8,934 bases of DNA from UBA1189 sp045660385. Its GTDB lineage: Bacteria; Bacteroidota; Bacteroidia; Bacteroidales; Bacteroidaceae. Made by a program: the position numbers and the translations under genes. Of this stretch, positions 1-6,900 are shown piece after piece; the first letter of the stretch is position 1; each line of letters opens with the position of its first letter. Below the pieces are notes generated by a model. The model did not search any database, was not told the origin of the DNA, and saw nothing but the letters and a program-made list of their open reading frames with translations. Location of the stretch: NCBI GenBank assembly GCA_045660385.1, contig JAZRDT010000142.1, positions 1 to 8,934 of the forward strand, given 5' to 3'.

Positions 1-429
1 CACATGCGCGACCGTCAGCTCATTGCCCGCTGGGCCTACGAGCATGGCAAGGCCGACAACGTAGTTGAACTGGCTAAGCGTGATGGAAAGACCTACGTGA
101 AGATCAACGACTACGATAAGCTGCGCGACCTCTTCGGCCAGTTGCTCGCTGAAATTCAGCGCATCAAGTCGGAAGGAGACTACGAGGCTGGACGCCAGTT
201 GGTCGAGACCTATGCCGTACAGGTTGACCAAGAGCTCCACAAGGAGATACTTGCTCGCTACGAGGCACTTAACCTCGCCCCCTACAAGGGCTTCATCAAC
301 CCCGTATACACCGCTGTGACCGATGCCGAGGGTAACATCACCGACGTCACCATCTCTTACGACGAGAGCTACGACGAGCAGATGTTGCGCTACAGCACAG
401 ACTATGCTACGTTACCGTACCGTAATTAA
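1..429 (+). CDS. Dipeptidyl peptidase III (peptidase family M49), C-terminal part, 5' end outside window
   Basis: The reading frame is open from base 1 (His codon) to the TAA at 427-429, so this is the last 142 residues of a longer gene; the Met at base 4 is probably internal. The opening segment (HMRDRQLIARWAYEHG) and the ending (APYKGFINPVYTAVTDAEG, then ITDVTISYDESYDEQML) match what I recall of the C-terminal lobe of Bacteroides DPP III, a zinc exopeptidase that removes dipeptides from peptide N-termini. The zinc motifs of the family (HExxGH and EExRAD) should lie upstream and cannot be checked here. Bacteroidales members of this family have often carried a misleading 'dihydrofolate reductase' label; nothing here resembles DHFR. 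The gene is followed by a palindromic repeat rather than an obvious terminator. The family call rests on recalled homology, not on a catalytic motif seen in the window. Confidence 0.8.
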   Translation, partial: HMRDRQLIARWAYEHGKADNVVELAKRDGKTYVKINDYDKLRDLFGQLLAEIQRIKSEGDYEAGRQLVETYAVQVDQELHKEILARYEALNLAPYKGFINPVYTAVTDAEGNITDVTISYDESYDEQMLRYSTDYATLPYRN

Positions 430-451
430 TTAGAAAAAACAAGTGAAATCT

Positions 452-523
452 TTGTCATCCTGAGTGAAGCGAAGGATCTCGCAATGTACTGCGCGGGATT
501 CTTCGTTTCACCCAGAATGACAA
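452..523. repeat. 72-bp imperfect palindromic dispersed repeat (REP-like)
   Basis: Two 31-base arms (452-482 and 493-523) are inverted copies with a 10-base loop. The left arm begins TTGTCATCCTGAGTGAAGCG and the right arm ends CACCCAGAATGACAA. The arms differ at five positions, all transitions: in a + strand transcript three become G-U pairs and two A-C mismatches, so a hairpin of about 29 pairs could still form. The core TGTCATCCTGAG(C/T)GAAGCGAAGGATCT resembles a dispersed palindrome I recall from many unrelated bacterial genomes. It lies between two same-strand genes and ends 22 nt before the next start codon. It has no T-tract after the stem, so it is not a typical intrinsic terminator. 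Confidence 0.85.
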
Positions 524-545
524 GGTTGTCCTTCCCCCTATTGAT

Positions 546-1112
546 ATGGAGATTAACGAAGTCATCCGCGAAATAAAATCCAAGTTCCGTCTCTTCATGA
601 ACGGAGTCATCTCGCAGAGCTTGCGAGAGAAAGGTTTGCAGTACCGCCTCATCTTCGGTATAGAGTTGCCGCGTATCAAGGAGATAGCAGCCCAGTATGA
701 ACCCAACCATGAATTGGCACAAGCCCTATGGAAAGAGGATATCCGCGAATGCAAGATACTTGCAGCATACCTGCAACCCGTGGAGAGCTTTTATCCTGAG
801 ATTGCCGACATCTGGGTAGAGCAGATTCACAACAGCGAACTGGCCGACTACGTTTGTATGGCCCTTTTTCGTCGCCTCCCCTACGCATCGCAGAAAGCCT
901 TTCAATGGATTGCCTCGGGAGAGCGCATGACGATGTACATAGGCTTCCGCCTCATGACCCACCTCTTCACTACACTTGGCACAGAGATGAACGAGCGCAG
1001 TTGCAATGAATTTATCGACCAGGCACAAACTGTACTCCAGGGCGACGACCTGCTGCTCAAGCAAGCCGCCCGCACAGCACTCGACCGCTACACTGAGACC
1101 AAAGAGGAATAG
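546..1112 (+). CDS. DNA alkylation repair family protein (AlkD-like, HEAT-repeat fold)
   Basis: This 188-residue, mostly helical protein resembles the Bacteroidales 'DNA alkylation repair protein' family. Recognisable segments are FGIELPRIKEIAAQY (residues 38-51), AQALWKEDIRECKILAAYLQ (58-77) and NSELADYVCMALFRRLPYA (96-114). AlkD proteins are HEAT-like-repeat DNA glycosylases that remove cationic alkylated bases such as 3-methyladenine and 7-methylguanine in the cytoplasm. In Bacillus AlkD the active-site region carries a Trp four residues before a key Asp. Here SELAD (97-101) keeps an Asp (101) but has Ser in the Trp position if aligned this way, so glycosylase activity is uncertain. At 188 residues it is somewhat shorter than AlkD (about 230). 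The ATG at 546 is chosen because the upstream sequence is repeat and the protein start MEINEVIREIKSKFRL fits the family. No clear own promoter is visible, so transcription may come from upstream. Confidence 0.78.
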   Translation: MEINEVIREIKSKFRLFMNGVISQSLREKGLQYRLIFGIELPRIKEIAAQYEPNHELAQALWKEDIRECKILAAYLQPVESFYPEIADIWVEQIHNSELADYVCMALFRRLPYASQKAFQWIASGERMTMYIGFRLMTHLFTTLGTEMNERSCNEFIDQAQTVLQGDDLLLKQAARTALDRYTETKEE

Positions 1113-1159
1113 ACATTTAGGATATACTCTCCTCAAGGTGTGAGGATTCCCAAAACACT

Positions 1160-1205
1160 AAAAACGCTATAAAGACAAAAATAATTGGTCTTTATGGCGT
1201 TTTTT
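1160..1205 (+). terminator. Intrinsic terminator after the alkylation-repair gene, nearly symmetrical
   Basis: A 17-bp stem (AAAAACGCTATAAAGAC at 1160-1176 with 1188-1204) contains a single U-G pair, has an 11-base loop, and runs into six T residues (1200-1205). On the opposite strand the A-run at 1160-1164 also gives a short U-tract, so it could act in both directions. It lies 47 bp after the stop codon at 1112 and separates that gene from the regulator gene. Confidence 0.85.
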
Positions 1206-1218
1206 CAATAAAAAGCAC

Positions 1219-1226
1219 TATCTTTG
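1219..1226 (+). promoter_or_regulatory. Probable promoter -7 box for the Fur-family gene / purA unit
   Basis: TATCTTTG matches the Bacteroidetes -7 consensus TAnnTTTG exactly. It lies just after the terminator and 20 bp before the ATG at 1247, which would give a leader of about 15 nt. No convincing TTTG -33 box is present at the expected spacing, because that position falls inside the terminator stem. A weaker alternative box, TTACTTTG, lies at 1231-1238. The position suggests that the regulator and purA are transcribed together from here. Confidence 0.55.
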
Positions 1227-1246
1227 TTCGTTACTTTGCGTATAGT

Positions 1247-1744
1247 ATGGAAATGAAGGTGCGAGAAACCGTGCAAACGACCTTTGAGCAGTATCTACAG
1301 AACAAAGGGTTGCGTAAAACACAAGAGCGTTTTGCCATCCTTGACGCTATATACTCCATTGAAGGGCACTTCACGCTCGAGGCATTGCTTGAGAAGATGA
1401 CAGCCAGCAAGTTTCACGTAAGCCGCGCCACTCTGTACAACACAATGGACCTGCTCACTGATGCCCATCTGGTGATTCGCCACAAGTTTGGCAACACATC
1501 GCAGTATGAGAAGTCATATAACATGACCACCCATTTTCACCGCATCTGCATGTCGTGCGGTACGGTGACCGAGGTGGAGGACGAAAAGCTGCGCCAAGTC
1601 ATTGAGAGTACCCACAGCAAGGGATTCTCAATTGCGCACACCGCCCTATACATGTACGGCACATGCGCAAAATGTGTAGCAGCCCGCAAGCGTAAGGAAA
1701 AGAGAATGTTAGAACAAAAAAAACAACAAATAATAAAATCATGA
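1247..1744 (+). CDS. Fur/PerR-family metal-dependent transcriptional regulator
   Basis: This 165-residue protein has the Fur layout: an N-terminal winged helix (about 10-85) with recognition helix VSRATLYNTMDLLTDAHLV (58-76), then a metal-binding dimerization domain. Two CxxC pairs (C101/C104 and C140/C143) form the structural zinc site. Probable regulatory-metal ligands are H41, E88, H96, H98 and E109. The ATLYNT helix resembles PerR (ATVYNN) more than Fur (ATVYRV), while E88 and E109 stand where PerR has Asp residues that allow peroxide sensing. The role is therefore a cytoplasmic repressor of iron, zinc or peroxide-response genes, with the subtype unresolved. The C-terminal tail (about 147-165) is Lys/Gln-rich. 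The ATG at 1247 follows a short leader; a second Met codon at 1253 is a possible alternative. The stop overlaps the purA start by 4 bp. Confidence 0.88.
   Translation: MEMKVRETVQTTFEQYLQNKGLRKTQERFAILDAIYSIEGHFTLEALLEKMTASKFHVSRATLYNTMDLLTDAHLVIRHKFGNTSQYEKSYNMTTHFHRICMSCGTVTEVEDEKLRQVIESTHSKGFSIAHTALYMYGTCAKCVAARKRKEKRMLEQKKQQIIKS
1716..1744 (+). promoter_or_regulatory. A-rich translation initiation region and ATGA stop/start overlap for purA
   Basis: The ATGA at 1741-1744 contains both the purA start codon and the TGA stop of the regulator gene, a classic arrangement for translational coupling. The preceding 25 bases hold a run of eight A (1716-1723) and further A-rich sequence, with no Shine-Dalgarno motif, as usual for Bacteroidetes initiation regions. 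PurA synthesis is therefore likely tied to translation of the regulator. Confidence 0.7.
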
Positions 1745-3009
1745 AAGTAGATGTTTTGTTAGGCCTCCAATGGGGCGATGAGGGAAAAGGTAAAGTAGTT
1801 GATGTGCTCACTCCGCGCTACGATGTAGTAGCTCGTTTTCAGGGTGGCCCCAACGCCGGTCATACCTTAGAGTTTGAGGGTCAGAAGTATGTTCTCCGTT
1901 CTATCCCTTCAGGTATCTTCCAGGGCGACAAGGTAAACATCATCGGTAACGGTGTTGTACTTGACCCCGCACTTTTCAAGGCTGAAGCCGAAGCTCTTGA
2001 AGCTTCTGGCCATCCGCTCAAGGAGCGTCTGCATATCTCAAAGAAAGCACACCTCATCATGCCTACACACCGCGCACTCGACGCTGCCTACGAAGCAGCC
2101 AAGGGCGATGCAAAGGTAGGTACCACAGGTAAGGGTATCGGCCCCACCTATACCGACAAGATTAGCCGTAACGGTTTGCGCGTAGGCGATATCCTCGAAA
2201 ACTTTGAGGAGGTGTATGGTAAGGCCAAGGCACGCCACGAGGAGATCCTCAAGAGCATGAACTTCGAATACGACATCACCGAGATCGAGAAGGAGTGGTT
2301 GGCAGGTATCGAATACCTCCGTCAGTTCCCTCTGGTAGATAGCGAGCATGAGATAAACAACTTGCTCAAGGCCGAGAAGAGCGTACTTTGCGAAGGCGCA
2401 CAAGGCACCATGCTGGATATCGACTTCGGTTCATACCCCTTCGTAACCTCTTCAAACACCATCTGCGCCGGTGCTTGCTCGGGTCTCGGTGTAGCCCCCA
2501 ACAAGATTGGCAACGTATACGGCATTATGAAGGCCTACTGCACACGTGTAGGTAGCGGTCCCTTCCCTACCGAATTGTTCGACGAGACAGGCGACAAGCT
2601 CTGCACCCTCGGACACGAGTTCGGTTCGGTTACTGGTCGTAAGCGTCGCTGTGGTTGGATTGACCTCGTAGCGCTGAAATATTCGATCATGATCAATGGT
2701 GTGACACACCTCATCATGATGAAGAGCGACGTGCTCGATACCTTTGAGACTATCAAGGCCTGTGTAGCCTACCGCATCAATGGCGTAGAGACCGAGGAAT
2801 TCCCCTACTCTATCGAGGGCGAAATCGAGCCCATCTATGCTGAACTTCCCGGTTGGCAGTGCGACATGACCAAAATGACCTCTGAGGAGGAATTCCCCGA
2901 GGAGTTCAACAACTACATCTCGTTCCTCGAACAGGAGTTGGAATGCCCCATCAAAATCGTATCTGTCGGTCCCGACCGCGACCAGACAATTGAACGCTAT
3001 AACGATTAA
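1741..3009 (+). CDS. purA: Adenylosuccinate synthetase
   Basis: PurA joins IMP and aspartate using GTP to form adenylosuccinate, the first committed step from IMP to AMP, in the cytoplasm as a homodimer. The 422-residue product is full length (E. coli has about 432). It shows the N-terminal loop GLQWGDEGKGK (8-18) with catalytic D13, GGPNAGHT (35-42) with catalytic H41, the IMP-binding GTTGKGIGPTYTDK (127-140) with R143 after it, CEGAQGTMLDID (217-228), the substrate loop GRKRRCGWID (299-308), MKSD (327-330) for GTP base recognition, and GPDR (410-413) near the C-terminus. All key residues I can place are present. Expression probably depends on the promoter before the regulator gene. The following 170 bp carry an inverted-repeat element instead of a plain terminator. 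Confidence 0.98.
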   Translation: MKVDVLLGLQWGDEGKGKVVDVLTPRYDVVARFQGGPNAGHTLEFEGQKYVLRSIPSGIFQGDKVNIIGNGVVLDPALFKAEAEALEASGHPLKERLHISKKAHLIMPTHRALDAAYEAAKGDAKVGTTGKGIGPTYTDKISRNGLRVGDILENFEEVYGKAKARHEEILKSMNFEYDITEIEKEWLAGIEYLRQFPLVDSEHEINNLLKAEKSVLCEGAQGTMLDIDFGSYPFVTSSNTICAGACSGLGVAPNKIGNVYGIMKAYCTRVGSGPFPTELFDETGDKLCTLGHEFGSVTGRKRRCGWIDLVALKYSIMINGVTHLIMMKSDVLDTFETIKACVAYRINGVETEEFPYSIEGEIEPIYAELPGWQCDMTKMTSEEEFPEEFNNYISFLEQELECPIKIVSVGPDRDQTIERYND

Positions 3010-3013
3010 GAAA

Positions 3014-3174
3014 AGACCCCCTCAGTCCTACGGACAGCTCCCCCTCTATGGGGAGCTATGGGGAGAGGGGCTTTGTTAACAATGTAATTGACATCTAAAA
3101 TATAAAAATCCTCCGTTATCGTCCCGAAGGTTCTCCCCATAGAGGGGGAGATGCCCAAAGGGTAGAGGGGGTCT
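3014..3174. repeat. 161-bp inverted-repeat element with 42-bp ends (MITE-like or paired REP units)
   Basis: The arms 3014-3055 and 3133-3174 are inverted copies. Both share AGACCCCCTC at the outer end and the 18-mer CTCCCCCTCTATGGGGAG at the inner end without mismatch. The 14 bases between differ but fold into a small hairpin in each arm (GTCC-TAC-GGAC on the left, CCC-AAA-GGG on the right). The 18-mer is itself a hairpin (CTCCCC/GGGGAG). The internal 77 bp is AT-rich and has no ORF. No target-site duplication is evident. A similar C-rich/G-rich unit is, from memory, dispersed in gut Firmicutes and Bacteroidetes genomes. The element fills almost all of the gap between purA and the next gene and stops 5 nt before its ATG. 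Confidence 0.85.
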
Positions 3175-3179
3175 CCACT

Positions 3180-3860
3180 ATGAGCCTAATCTGGATTATA
3201 TTCATCGGAATCTCCCTGCTCAGTTGGATTGTGCAGGCCAACTTGAACAGCAAGTTCAAGAAGTTCTCTAAAATTCCATTAGCCAATGGAATGACGGGAC
3301 GCGATGTGGCCGAGAAGATGCTGCAGGCACATGGTATCCACGATGTGAAGGTCACTTGCGTGGAGGGTCACCTGACCGACCACTACAATCCGGCCGACCA
3401 CACTGTAAACCTCAGCCGCGATGTATACTCATCGTGCAGCGTAGCTGCAGCCGCGGTGGCTGCCCATGAGTGCGGCCATGCCGTACAGCATGCTACAGCC
3501 TATGGCCCTTTGAAGATGCGTTCGGCCCTCGTCCCTGCAGTATCGTTCGCATCCAAGTGGGTATCGTGGATTCTGTTGGCCGGCATCATGGTTGTGGAAC
3601 GATTCCCCGGGCTGCTACTCTTCGGCATCTTCCTTTTTGCCACCACCACCCTGTTCAGCTTCATCACCTTGCCTGTAGAGATCAATGCCAGTCAGCGCGC
3701 GCTTGCATGGCTCGACCGCTCAGGCATCACTTCATCGTATAATCACCGCGATGCAGAGAGTGCCTTGCGCTCGGCAGCCTACACTTACGTGGTAGCAGCG
3801 CTGAGTTCGTTGGCCACACTCGTATATTATGTGATGATCTATATGGGACGCAGAGACTAG
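3180..3860 (+). CDS. Membrane zinc metallopeptidase, YugP family (Zn_peptidase_2)
   Basis: This 226-residue protein is anchored by an N-terminal hydrophobic segment (about 2-19), with further membrane segments near 117-139, 145-165 and 200-222. Between the first two is the gluzincin-type motif HECGH (96-100) in an Ala-rich helix. E167 in the segment LPVEINAS (164-171) is the probable third zinc ligand, as in M48-like proteases. The N-terminal block NSKFKKFSKIPLANGMTGRD and the strand DHYNPADHTVNLS fit the family. Members are membrane-embedded peptidases of mostly unknown substrate, perhaps in membrane-protein turnover. The ATG at 3180 gives a natural start for the family even though it lies just after the repeat element. 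The element may carry or disturb its expression signals; no TAnnTTTG box is obvious upstream. The gene ends with TAG and has no terminator that I can see. Confidence 0.9.
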   Translation: MSLIWIIFIGISLLSWIVQANLNSKFKKFSKIPLANGMTGRDVAEKMLQAHGIHDVKVTCVEGHLTDHYNPADHTVNLSRDVYSSCSVAAAAVAAHECGHAVQHATAYGPLKMRSALVPAVSFASKWVSWILLAGIMVVERFPGLLLFGIFLFATTTLFSFITLPVEINASQRALAWLDRSGITSSYNHRDAESALRSAAYTYVVAALSSLATLVYYVMIYMGRRD

Positions 3861-3937
3861 TACGAAAACGAAAAGAACACAATATTTTTTTTATTTATTA
3901 ATCAACTTTATTCATTAACCAAAAAATTACACAAACC
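3861..3937 (+). promoter_or_regulatory. AT-rich leader region of the large secreted-protein gene
   Basis: These 77 bp are strongly AT-rich, with a run of eight T (3885-3892) and an A-rich stretch (AAAAAATTACACAAACC) directly before the ATG at 3938. Such A-rich, SD-free leaders are typical of well-expressed Bacteroidetes genes. I could not find a clean TAnnTTTG / TTTG promoter pair, so the promoter is not placed. The T-run has no preceding stem, so it is not called a terminator for the peptidase gene. Confidence 0.4.
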
Positions 3938-6900
3938 ATGAAGAAATTTACTTTATTGGCAATGAGCTTCTTTGCAGCTCTTTTTGTGAATGCTCAGAAC
4001 GGTGTAGAAGTTACAGATCTTCTTACCAACTCTGACTTTGAGGATGGTACGAATGGTTGGACTATCATCGGTGGCAATAAGATTGCTGCTACTGCTGCCA
4101 ACTATGGTTACCACGCAACAAACTTTATTGAGGATTGGGTAGCTGCCCCTTCAACCCTTAGCGACAAGGACTGGAGCCAGACTATCGAAGTTCCTAATGG
4201 TATCTATGTAGTGAAGTCATTGGCTCACGCTATTCTGCAGAGCGATGCCAGTCTTGCTCCCGAAGGCGTATACATTTACGCAAACAAGGATGAGGTACAG
4301 GTAACTACAACTCACCAAAACCCTCCTGCTGAGTACAGCATTACAACTTTCGTTACAGACGGTCGCTTGAAGGTAGGTTATCGCACCACTTCTTGTAACG
4401 TAAACTGGGCTGCATGGGACTATGTGCGCGTATACCAGTATCTTGCTGATACAGAGGAGGAGGCACGACTCTTGTGGATGAAGGATGAACTCGAGACACT
4501 CAGAACCGCAGCAGAGGCCCTTTTGAGCAGCCACATGCAGGTTGCATTGGCCGAGAATCTTGCTGCAAAGCTCGACGCAATCGCAGAAGTTGCTACATTG
4601 GCTGACGCCGAGGCTTTGATGGCAGAGATTAAGGCTTTGATGGCTGATGCTGAACTCAGCATCGAGGCTTACAAGAACCTCGCCGTTGCAATCGATGCAG
4701 CACAGGTAGAATTGGATAGAGATCTTGATCAAGGTGCCGATGAGCTCGAAGAGGCTATCGCTGCTGCAGAGGAGTATCTTGAGAGTGCTGCCGGTACCGT
4801 TGCTGAGGTTGAGGCATACATCGCACAGTTGAACGACGACGTATTCACCTACCAGATGCTCAATGCCAATGGTGACATCGAGTTCCCCGTAACCGACAAG
4901 TACATGACCAACCCCACTTTGCGCAAAGGCTACGAAGGTTGGGAAGGTTCAAAACCCGGATTGGAGTTCGAGGTGATGGAGTTCTACGACTGCGACTTCG
5001 ACATGTACCAGACATTGACCAATGTTCCTAACGGTATGTATAAGGTGTATGTTCAGGGCTTCTACCGTACAGGTGGTAACGATGGTGGTGCTGCATATCA
5101 GGATGGCACAGAGGTTATCTCTGCCGAGCTCTATGCTAACAACGCTTCTGTTCCCTTGACATCAATCTATAAGTACCCCGCTTCTACCATGGGCGTAACA
5201 AGCGCTGAGGTATTGAACGACTACGTTAACATGCGTGTCGCTGCCAACGAGGCATTCAACCTTATTAACCCCGAGACACAGAAGGGTTACTATACTGAGA
5301 ATGAGTTGATCGTAGTTGTACAGGACAACACCTTGAAGATTGGTTTGCGCAACTCTGGCCATGCAGGTACATCATGGTGTGCATTCCGCGACTTCAAGTT
5401 GGGTTACTATGGAAACTTCCCCGCAGTAGTTCTCCGTATCAATGCAGAGAACGCTCAGGCTTGGTTGGACGAGAACGAGGCTGTTCTTCCCGCTGCAGCT
5501 TACGTAGAACTTGAGGATGCTATTACAGAAGCTATGGACTACACCGATCCCGGTGCCTACGAAGAGGATGTTGTAAACGAGCAGATTGCTATCTTCGACG
5601 CTGCTTTTGCAAGCGCTAAGAACGTACTTGCCTTGATGAAGCAGTTGAATGCAATGACTACATTGGCCGATGAGTTGATGCTCCGCGAATACCCCGGTTT
5701 GGACGCACTCGCTGCCGCATACGAGATTGCTTCTGACTATGCTGAGGACGGTGCTACCGTTGAACCCGCTGAGGGTCAGACCACTGAGCAGCTCTACATC
5801 GAGGTTGTAGCTGCATTCCAGGCTGCTATCGACGCATACTACGAGTCACAGGTTGCTTCAAGAGAGAATCCTGCCGACTACACTCACCTCCTTCCCAACC
5901 CCAACTTCGAGCAGAAGGGCAACTGGACATGGAGTGTTGTAGGTGGTGGTACCGACCAGTGGAACGGTGGCTGTCGTCCTAATGAGGATGGTGGTGCTAA
6001 CCGTCAGGGTGTAAACCTCTGGGGCTGGGGAATCTCTTCAGTTGACGTTCACCAGGAATTGGTTGACCTCCCCAACGGTCTCTACAAGGTAAGTGCAGAG
6101 CTCATCACACAGACAAGCTATGCTACCGACCAGCACGTATACGCTGTAGGTGTTGCCAAGACTACATCTAAGGCTTTGGAAGTTGAAGGTTGGGATACAT
6201 TCGAATGGGAAGAACTGACAACCAACGACTACGCTGTAGTTCTCGATGGTAAGCTCACAATCGGTGCTGCTTCTTCAGTCGGTGGTAGCAACTCAGAGGG
6301 TTGGTTCCAGGCTACAAACTTCAAGCTCCACTACTTCGGTGCTGCTTCTGACGAAGACTTGCAGGCTGCATGGGAGGCATCATTGGCTCGTGCTAATGAG
6401 TACACCACTATTTTGCTCCCCGGCGATTCTAAGGAGGTTGCTGCTGCTATCGCTGCTGCTACTGCATTGGCTGCTGAGGGTAAGTACACTGACGCTTGTC
6501 AGGCTTTGAACCCCGTAGTTGCTGCATCTGACAGCGTATTCAACGCAACAAAGAACTTCAAGGCTGGTAACTACCAGACACTCACCGACCTCACTGAGGG
6601 CATCGAGACCAACTCTGAGGCTAGCCGCTTGATCGGTGCAGTTCACGACCTCGTTGACGCTCAACTAAACGCTGCTGACGCTACTCACAAGATCCTCGAT
6701 CCCCTGAATGCCAAGTTGGCCGGTTACGTAGCATACGCTACATACCTCGTAGAGGCTGAGGCTACATTGGCTACTATCAAGGGTGTAAAGGAAGAGTATA
6801 TCAATACCGTTAAGGAACAGGTTATCAAGCTTCAGGTTGACGACTTGGTAGAGAAGCTCCGTACTGCTGATGATTGCAACGACCTCCTGGCTAAGTTGCA

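Noticed and set aside
1..429. Annotation as dihydrofolate reductase
   Set aside because: The visible sequence has no DHFR features and matches the C-terminal region of M49 dipeptidyl peptidases; the DHFR label is a known type of propagated error in this family.
426..754. Minus-strand open frames across the first palindromic repeat and the start of the alkylation-repair gene
   Set aside because: They are built from repeat sequence and the antisense of a well-supported gene; no family resemblance.
1130..1146. Small hairpin TCCTCA/TGAGGA after the alkylation-repair gene
   Set aside because: Only six pairs, no T-tract, and the strong terminator lies just downstream.
1217..1246. Fur-box-like operator before the regulator gene
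   Set aside because: Only a 5-bp inverted match (ACTAT...ATAGT) with a 20-base gap is present, which is too weak to call an operator.
3038..3080. Terminator for purA formed by the GC-rich hairpins
   Set aside because: The stems are strong, but the sequence after them (CTTTGTTAAC) lacks a proper T-tract; the structure is better explained as part of the repeat element.
3088..3106. TTGACA followed by TATAAA, like a sigma-70 promoter for the membrane peptidase gene
   Set aside because: The gap between the boxes is only 7 bp, and Bacteroidetes primary sigma factors use a different consensus (TTTG / TAnnTTTG).
4217..4732. 171-codon open frame on the minus strand inside the secreted-protein gene
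   Set aside because: It is fully antisense to a gene with a clear signal peptide, repeated modules and a C-terminal tail; its translation is Cys/Ser/Leu-rich without any recognisable domain.
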